Assembly (NCBI RefSeq): GCF_004798865.1
Contig: NW_025335268.1
Location: 38,393,485 to 38,457,484 of the forward strand
Source: Varanus komodoensis
Taxonomy: Eukaryota; Chordata; Lepidosauria; Squamata; Varanidae
DNA: 64,000 bases
Reading direction: 5' to 3'
Position numbers and translations under genes: made by a program. The notes under the pieces were generated by a model. That model worked only from the letters and a program-made list of their open reading frames with translations, was not told the DNA's origin and made no database searches. Positions 12,401-21,400 of this stretch are shown in pieces (the first letter of the stretch is position 1; every line of letters starts with the position of its first letter).

Positions 12401-15400
12401 AGTATAAATATATGTATACCCTAGTTCCTGTTTCCAAAGACACATATTTACATCAGGAAACTTTAGATATTGGTCACAGCACAACGATAGCCAACAGAAG
12501 ACTTACCAGCCAAGGATCCACACTCACACAAGGGTTTCAGTACACATACTTAGCACATGTATTAATTATAAACATGGATTTCAAATGCACAAGTTAGTTT
12601 TGAAAAAATTGCATTATTTTACCAATCTACGGATAAGCACAAGACTGACAAACCTTGTGTGAGTGTGACAAAGTCCTCGAACTATGGCCCGCAGGCTGGA
12701 TCCGGCCCGCCATAGCTCACCATGTGCACGTGCGCGGCAAGGCGGGCAGGGGAAGGAGTGGGCACAAGCAGAGATCGTGAGTCCAAACCGATCTCTTTGC
12801 TCACAAGCCACCACTGGGCATGCGCATCGTGAGGCACCGGCTTGCTCACAAGGAGATCGTTTTGGACTCACTTGGAGAAAACGATCTCTGCGCACATGCA
12901 CCCCCATCCTGCACCCCCCGCCCGCACCGCCTTGGCGGCCCGCGCCTATCGCCGGCACTTTTCAACTGGCCCCCCGTTCAAAGAGTTTGAGGACTCCTGC
13001 TGTAAACCTTCCTTGAGAACTGCATTTTGCATGGACAAACTACCTACATTTTCAGCAAGGACTGTTCCAGTAGACGGCAGACTTGAATGAGTAGTCTGTT
13101 TTAGAAGAATGCTTTGGATGAAAATGCAAGCAGGAGTGGATTAAGTAAAGTGCTCACAAGAGTAGGAGGAGAAAGAGGATTTTGAGCACAACAAAAGTGT
13201 TAGGAAGGGAAAGGAAGGAGCTGGTTGGCAAGTTAAGCTAACAGAGAGGGGCTTTTGTCTTCTGCCAACCCCCAATTTATCCAGAGCTTGTAACATTCCC
13301 GCACTCCAATGTATTTGCACCTCTGGTGGCCTCTTCCTTATGAAAACCACCAACCAGATTTTGGAGGCTGTTCATGTCCCCAAATATTTTCTCTAGAGAA
13401 TGTGATTTGAAGGCATGGGGGATTTGGGCCAAAGATACCACAAATGCACCAACTAACTGAAATCCCCAGGCTCCAATACCGAGACTGGGGCGGCAAAAAA
13501 GAGATTTTTTTTCCGCTTCCATTGCCTCCTCACAATGCCGTCTGGCGGAGCTCTTTTGAGTGGTGCAAGGCCTGGTTCGCCCAGGTCTGAAAGAAGATGT
13601 GATCCCACCCTTAAAGGCCCGCTGTGACGACTTTGCCAGGCATTTTAGGGAGAAAATCGCTCAGATTCGTCACAAGCTGGATACCACTATTGATTCAGAG
13701 GTTTCAAAGGAGACACCAACGCTGCCGTCTGGTCCAGATTTATTGGATGAATTTCAGTTACTGCGGCCCGATGATGTGGACAAGGTGCTTGGGCGAGTAC
13801 ATCCAACCACTTGCCTTTTGGATCCTTGCCCGTCTTGCTTAATAAATGATTCCAAGCACGGGATTGGAACCTGGATTTTGGAAGTGGTTAACGCTTCTCT
13901 GAGGGAGGGTCGGGTGCCTGCCCCTTTAAAGGAGGCGGTAGTCCGACTGGTCCTGAAGAAGGCATCACTGGATCCAGAGATGGCCACTAATTATAGACCA
14001 GTGGCCAACATCCCGTTTCTGGGCAAGGTGTTAGAGCGGGTGGTGGCGGGACAACTCCAAGCACTCTTGGACGAAACTGATTATCTGGACCCATTGCAGT
14101 CCGGCTTCAGACCCGGGTACGGTACTGAATCTGCCTTGGTCGCCCTGTACGATGACCTGTGCAGGGAGAAGGACAGGGGGAGTGCGTCCCTGTTGGTTCT
14201 CCTGGACCTCTCGGCAGCTTTCGATACCATCAACCATGGTATCCTTCTGGATAGGCTTGCGGGATTGGGGGTCGGAGGCACTGCTTTGCAGTGGTTCCGC
14301 TCCTATCTCAAGGGCCGACTCCAGAAGGTGGTGCTGGGGGACTATGGCTCTGCGCCCTGGCAGCTATGCCATGGAGTACCGCAGGGGTCCATTTTGTCCC
14401 CTTTGCTGTTCAACATCTACATGAAACCGCTGGGAGAGGTCATCAGGAGGTGTGGGCTGCGGAACCATCAGTACGCTGATGATACCCAGCTCTACCTCTC
14501 GTTTTCCACCAATCCAGGTGAGGCAGTGGCTGTACTGGTGCCTGGTCGAGGTAATGGGCTGGATGAGGGCCAATAAACTGAAGCTCAATCCAGACAAGGC
14601 GGAGGTCCTGTTGGTTGGCGGATCGGGCTTCGGAGAGGGTGAATTGAACCTTGTCCTGAATGGGGTTGCACTCCCTCTTAGGGACAAGGTCCGCAGCTTG
14701 GGAGTGCTCCTCGACCCTGAGCTTTCACTGGAAGCTCAAGTAGCAGCAGCGGCGAGGAGCGCTTTCCTCCAGCTTCGGCTGATTTATCAGCTGCGCCCCT
14801 ACCTGGAGTACGACTGCCTTGCGACAGTGACACATGCGCTGGTGACTTCCCGTCTTGACTTCTGTAACGTGCTCTACGTGGGGCTACCCTTGAAGACGGT
14901 CCGGATACTTCAATTGGTTCAAAATAGAGCTGCCAGGTTGCTGACGGGGACTGGACGTTATGCTCACATGACTCCAGTTCTCCGTCAGCTTCACTGGCTT
15001 CCCATTGAAGTCCGGGCCCAATTCAAGGTGTTGGTGATGACCTATAAAGCCCTAAACGGCTTGGGTCCTGGTTACCTGAAGGAGCACTTACATCCATATA
15101 TGCCCAGTCGCCCCCTGAGATCGGCGGGAGAGGCCCTTCTCCGGGAGCCCTCCGTGAAAGAAATTAGGAGGATGGCTACTCGGAGGAGGGCTTTCTCAGC
15201 GGTGGCGCCTAAGTTATGGAATGCACTCCCCAGAGAGGTCTGCCTGGCGCCGTTATTTGTTTTTCGGCGCCAGGCGAAGACCTTTTTATTCAAGCAGCAT
15301 TTTAAATGTTAATATTATTGAATTTTTCTGGCCAGGGCGGCTTATTTTATATTGTATATTTGTAATTTATTTTAATGTATATATTTTAAAATGTTATTTA

Positions 15401-18400
15401 ACTTATCTGTTGTAAGCCGCCCCGAGGCTTCGGCGAATGGGGCGGCATAAAAATGTTTTAACAAATAAATACATACATACATACATACATACACCATGAA
15501 CATGAAATGCATGTGATGAACTTGCTGCTTACAACAGATAAGTTAAATCATTGTGTTAAATCATTGTGTAGAGTGAAAAGAAGAGGTACAAGAACAGACC
15601 CTCAAGGGGCTCCAGCAAAGAAGGAAGATCTTCTGAAAGTATTTTAAAAATGATTAGATAAACAGAAAGAAAACTACTGAGGACAGAATAACAGAGACTC
15701 AGTTTTTGTCCTCAGTGGCAATCTGTAGGTCAAAACAGCTAGAAGGCCACAATAACCATGAATCCTTACCACTGACTTTATTGCCTGGGACTGCTGAGAG
15801 TTGTAGGCCAAACTATGGAGGGCTACAAGTTGTCCTACCCACACTTAGCGCATACAGGGAGTCAAGCAGCAAAGAACAACCAATTACGTTAAAACCCATA
15901 CAGAGATTTTAAAAAAAACAAGGACTTTTGATTCTACAATGAGCTAGTCATCACAAACATTTTACAAACAGACTCAGCAATAGAATGTCCACTGTAATAA
16001 GCCTCACACTACTATTTCTTTACCATCAGTCTTCTCTCTCTCTGTGTATGTCTCTTTCACTCACACCACAACTAAGAATTCATTCTTTCCATACAGATAC
16101 ATTTATGATATCCCACCATGCATGTACAATTATTGCATGCAGCAATTTCTTCACATATAGCAGAATGTTCACACAGAAGTCAACATCCACAGATGCTCTT
16201 CTTTTGTGTAGATGCAACTTGCATGATCTGTACATTGCCTTCCAAAGGTTCTGGCATACAACTCACATGACTCACCACTGGCTATGCTGGGCAGGGTTAA
16301 TCAAAGGCCAAAACATCTGGAAGTCCTAAAGTTGCCCACTCCTGAATTGGGCAACTTTAAAACCTAAATTTTACTAGAGGGTAACTGTACAAGCTCCACA
16401 CAAAGTGGACACATTTTATATACAGGTATGTTCAAGCAACAGTTCCTCCACGAAAATGATGATTTAGTACAAATCAAATAAGATGCTGCTACTGATTCAA
16501 CCAGCCTTCTCAAAATGGATGTAAAAGCATAGTTTTCAATATCAATATGGTGGCTTCCCATAGACTTGACTGTATAAAGTATGTACAGTCACTCCGTATA
16601 TCAACAAGAGTCATGCGGCTTGCAGTAATTAGAGGGCAGAATGGAGGTCATGAAGCAAACTTATCACCATACAAATTTGCCTAGCCTCTTCCCCACAATT
16701 TTCTGGTATTTCCCAATATCCCAGAGTACACTCTTTCCATAATCCACTTTTATCCATTTAATTGTTTTACTCTCCTAGCTCCAGCTTCAGAATTACTCAT
16801 CCTTTGTATTTCCGGGAGAGATCAAATCTCCACTAAACCTATGCTATTACTAGCAGGAGCTGCATGAAATTTGCTAATATCCCTAAAGCTTCAGCATCTC
16901 CATAACTTTTAGAAGCCCTTCCTGATGCAATTGGACAAATTAACCTATCCATGTCTAAAACTACATGGTGAATATATAGAGGGTCTTAAACAGGATTAGA
17001 GCAGGGAACCAGAGTTCCCCATTTCATTTAATCAATGGATTGCCATCTTGGTGCCTGTATCAGATCCTTCCATGGATCTCAGGTTGCACCTTGTGCAACA
17101 AAAACTTTTGTTTCATATCTACTGGATGCCGCACTGTCTCTTTAATAAGTCTTTGTCTAAGTTGGCAAATTGTCAAAGCCCAGTAACTGACCCTTTTGGG
17201 AAGATCATTATATGGATTTTTTTTATTTGAATACTCCTTAATATTTATTGATGTACATACTTTAAAAAATTATCTACTTGATTCCTGGAAGTTAATGCAC
17301 AGTCAGCTCAAATTCTTCACACCCTTCTGACTGCTAAAAGACAGACATGACCACATTGAAAGGACAAATGCTCACTTCCTGTAATGGAATGAAAAAAGTA
17401 CAACACTTCCACAATTTGAATGAGTGGCATATACACCACCTGTGAATTGATATTTATTTGGACATCCAGTCTGCTTTTTTGATGTTTATCTGTAGTTCTT
17501 AGAAACCTGTGTTTTCACACACACGCATGGAGTGAAATTCATATATTAAAATAGATGTAGATGCATTTTCTTTCATTGGAATTTTATAAAAATAAGTTTT
17601 AAAAGCATCCCCAAATCCCTTATAAGATGAATAAGGCCATAATAAACTGATTACTGGATGCACTGGTTCTTTTTGGAGTACAAAATTTGAAATTCTCATT
17701 TTTATTTAAAATACATATTTCTTGTATGGGAAAAATTGCATAAGTTACAATGGAAATAGCATTCTAGGTGTGTTTTGACAAACAGGCAAAAAGTCCTCCT
17801 CTTCATACATTATGCAGGGTTTAGACAGTGTACTACAGGTGCTTGTTGTTGTTGTTGTTAGTCACGAAGTCGTGTCCGACCCATCGCGACCCCATGGACA
17901 ACATTCCTCCAGGCCTTCCTGTCCTCCACCATCCCCCGGAGTCCACCTAAACTCACAACTACAGGTGCTATATATGTGTAGTACAAGTACAATGCTACAT
18001 TTACAGTGGTAGCTTTTTGCTGTATTTGGCCCTCTGAGAAGGCTGCACGGCAATCTTCTTGTGTTTCTCTGAACTTTAGATCAAAGCCGTAAGTTGGATC
18101 AAAGATAAAGTACTGCAAAGAAGAAAATCTTGAATAAATGTACTCCCATCTTGCAGCCTTTAACAAGAAACAGTTTAGTCCTTGAATTCAGAATGATAAA
18201 CTTTAATAAACTACCACATATAATTCAAACCATCTTTACTGCCGTTTAACTGCTCTATGAAAAGAAACAGTAAACTTAATGGATTTATCTACAACCAGTT
18301 CTTGAGAAGCAGCATAGACAATTCCTTATAAAGGGTGTTTCTTCTTTCATTGCCTCCAACACTTTTACTAGTGGTTACTGCACTTATTCAAGAGAGAAAA

Positions 18401-21400
18401 ATATAAATGAGGCAAGCCACATTGAGCCAAAAGCTTTCTTTGACACTTCTCCTTCCTATGAACTGATAAGAGGATAAATAAATGCAATGCAACAATAGCA
18501 ATAGCAATCAATAACAGGAAAAAACATTCATTATTGAGGCCGGCTATTCCCAACCTAGTGGCCTGTTGTGTGTCAGCCAGTAACTCCCATTATACTGCCC
18601 TTATACAATGTAAAGCGTGACCCCAGTTCTGGTCATGTCACTTCCAAAAGGATATTGTAGAGCTAGGAAGAGTACAGCAAAAGGCAACTAAACTATCAAG
18701 GGAATGCAGCCACTCTCCACTGAGGAAAGATTACAATATCTGTGACTGTTTAGCTTAGAAAGAAGGTGAGTAAGGGAAACATGAGAGAGATCTAGAAAAT
18801 CATACATACTGCTGAGATGGAAAAGTTTCACAGTTCTAGCACCCATAAAGCTGGAGGCTGGGAGACTCAAGGTAAATGGAAGCACTTCTTAAATGGTGGA
18901 ATCTGTTCCACAAGATGCATATGGCTGGCAAGTTGGAGGGCTTTAAAAGGGTATTAGACAAATTCATGGAGAATGCAGGTTTCAGTAGTTATTAGTCATG
19001 ATGCCCCTATATGGCAGTTGCTGGGCAACATAAGCAGGAGGATGCTGTTGTGTTCATGCTCTACTTCCAGGTTTCCCACAGGCAACTAATTGGCTGTTAT
19101 GTAAACAGAATGCTTGGCCAGACAGGCCTATGATCCAATCAAGCATAATTCTTGTGTTCTTACCATCCCAAAGCAACATGGACAGTGTCTGGGCTGCTCG
19201 AGAATAAGGGGGCCTGTAATGCAACACATCTGGAGGGCAACAGGTCGAGAAAGGCTGGCTGAGGCTCTCAGCCTATTTGGGAGGAAGCTGTAGTACAGAT
19301 GGTCATTGTTCCTGTTAAGTAGCAGCACCCACTCAACTCCCGCTATCAAGTTTATTACTGAAGGGTTAAGGAGGTTTCACCTGCCTTCAGCTGTGAACCT
19401 GAATCCCTCCCCTTGCAGAACCGCTGATAAGCTACAAGACCAGGTTTTCTCAGTCTGCTTCACAGCTATGCTTGGGTGGAGGCAGCTATTTCAAATATTA
19501 AGTGGCCCCTTGCCAGCAGTGAACTCTGATGTTGCTCCTACCAAGCTGTTTCAGAATGCAGCTGAAATATAATTGCCTCCCCACCCACACCACATTTATT
19601 TTGGCTGCTGTACAATGTCTTCAATAGTATCTTTTCACTAACCTACAGCTTCCTACTTTAGGTCTTTGAAAGCAGGGCCAGATTTACTACTGAGCTAACT
19701 GTTTTATAGAATGCTTTCCATTTCAAAAGAGGAAAAATAAATGATTATCTAGGCTGCCATTTAAGTTTTGAGGATAAAAGTGAAGTTGATTACATACAGC
19801 ACATAATTTCATTTCTTGACAAGAGGACAAGACCCCCTGGAAACTCTCTCTGGGAATGCAGTTCAAAATATGAAAAAGAATCTTGAAGTTTGAAAGAAAA
19901 TTCTTTCCCCAAAGTAAGCCAAAATCAAAGTTTCATGGGCAAGGAGAGGCCTAAAGCAGGGCAAATGGAGCAGATTAGACAATTTAGTGGACCAAAAATC
20001 AGTGAGCCTACTGAGTCTTGAAGGTAGATTCTATGAAAATGTTCAGTCACCTATTCACAGAACTGGAACATTTGCAAAATATGGATCTGAACTACACTAT
20101 CCTCCATGGACAAGAAAGTCATACGACTAAGTTGAACATTACATGGGAATTGCCTCTTTGTATCTCTGTTGTGACCATTGTTAATGAATTTAAATAACTT
20201 TTCCTGATATACTAAAATACTCCCCCTAATGCCAACTTCTCATCTTTTTAACTTTTTATAGGTTTAAAAGTTGAAAATATCTGTAGAAAATATAAATGCA
20301 GAAGTATAGCAGTGAGCAAATAGGTCTATACTATTTCTGGAGGCCTTGTCCAACATGGTGCCCTCCAGATGTGTTGACTCCATTATCCCCAGCTGGGAGA
20401 TGAAGTTGCACTCCAACACATCAGAAATGCACTAGTTTGACAAAGGCTGGTTAAAGAGAATACACTATGGGACTAGGAAATATCTCAGCCTAACTACAGG
20501 GTCACTACTGGCTGAACTAATATACACCACAGGCAAGCACCTTCAGATGTTTTGGACTACAGCCATAATCCCTGACAATTTGTCATACTGGCTGAGGCAT
20601 ATAGGAATTAGGGCACTAGAGTTGTTATACCAGGTATATACCATATTGGGCTAACAGTACCCTCAATCTGACTAATAGCACAATTTTATACAAGTCCACT
20701 CAGAAGAAGGACCCACAGAGGTCAGCATGGCTTTCTGATCCAAAGTTAGACAGTTGAAATTTCTGATTTACCTACAGACACCTTGTTTGATGGCCATCAG
20801 ACTCCTTGCCTCTCCTAACTGTCGTATTTTCTTTCATCTTCAGATTTTTTTTAAAATAACAATTAAAAGGCTAGCATGCTGCAGAGTAAAGTTCTGTCAC
20901 CCAGCACTATATGTCAGGTCAAAGTATAACATGCTGTTGTGAAGGTAAGCCCCCATCTCTGCTTTGTACTTAGGTCTGTTAGTCTCATCAGTTTACCTTC
21001 TGGAAAGTGGATGTTTTGTGACCAGCTGTGCCTATGATGGTAGCCATTTCGTCAATGTGCAATTTTCCCATCACAGCCACTTTGTGAGAGCACCTACAAC
21101 ATTTTCCTAATTCAAAAGTGCCCATTCATCCAAAAAGGTGGTCCCCTCCAGTTATATAATATGCAGCTAATAGCTGTTTCATAAACTGTAGCCATTTAAA
21201 CTATGAACATAATGTGCAGGGGATGGGAAAATCTTTTTTATTAATTTGCTCTTTTCTTCCCCATCCACAACAATTAATTCCAAATTTTCCTGTCCCCCAC
21301 GATCCTTTCAGCACAGCATGAAGAAAGCCCCAGTAGTAACATCATCTTGGTGTCGAATAACATCCATTTTACTTGTTGGTTCATCATGTAATTTAGATGG

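Larger units (their letters stand above)
8897..18004. other. Large CCDC170 intron, repeat-rich
   Basis: Holds an L2 piece (8965-9215), a BovB end (10548-10785), LTR copies (10943-11469 and 12088-12340), an hAT element (12669-12999), an L2 (13555-15495) and a BovB end (17844-17957). Between them (9.2-10.5, 11.5-12.1 and 15.6-17.8 kb) I see AT-rich sequence without genes. Confidence 0.5.

Noticed and set aside
12614-13090. 114- and 110-codon frames
   Set aside because: They lie in the hAT-type element and its flanks; no transposase motif.
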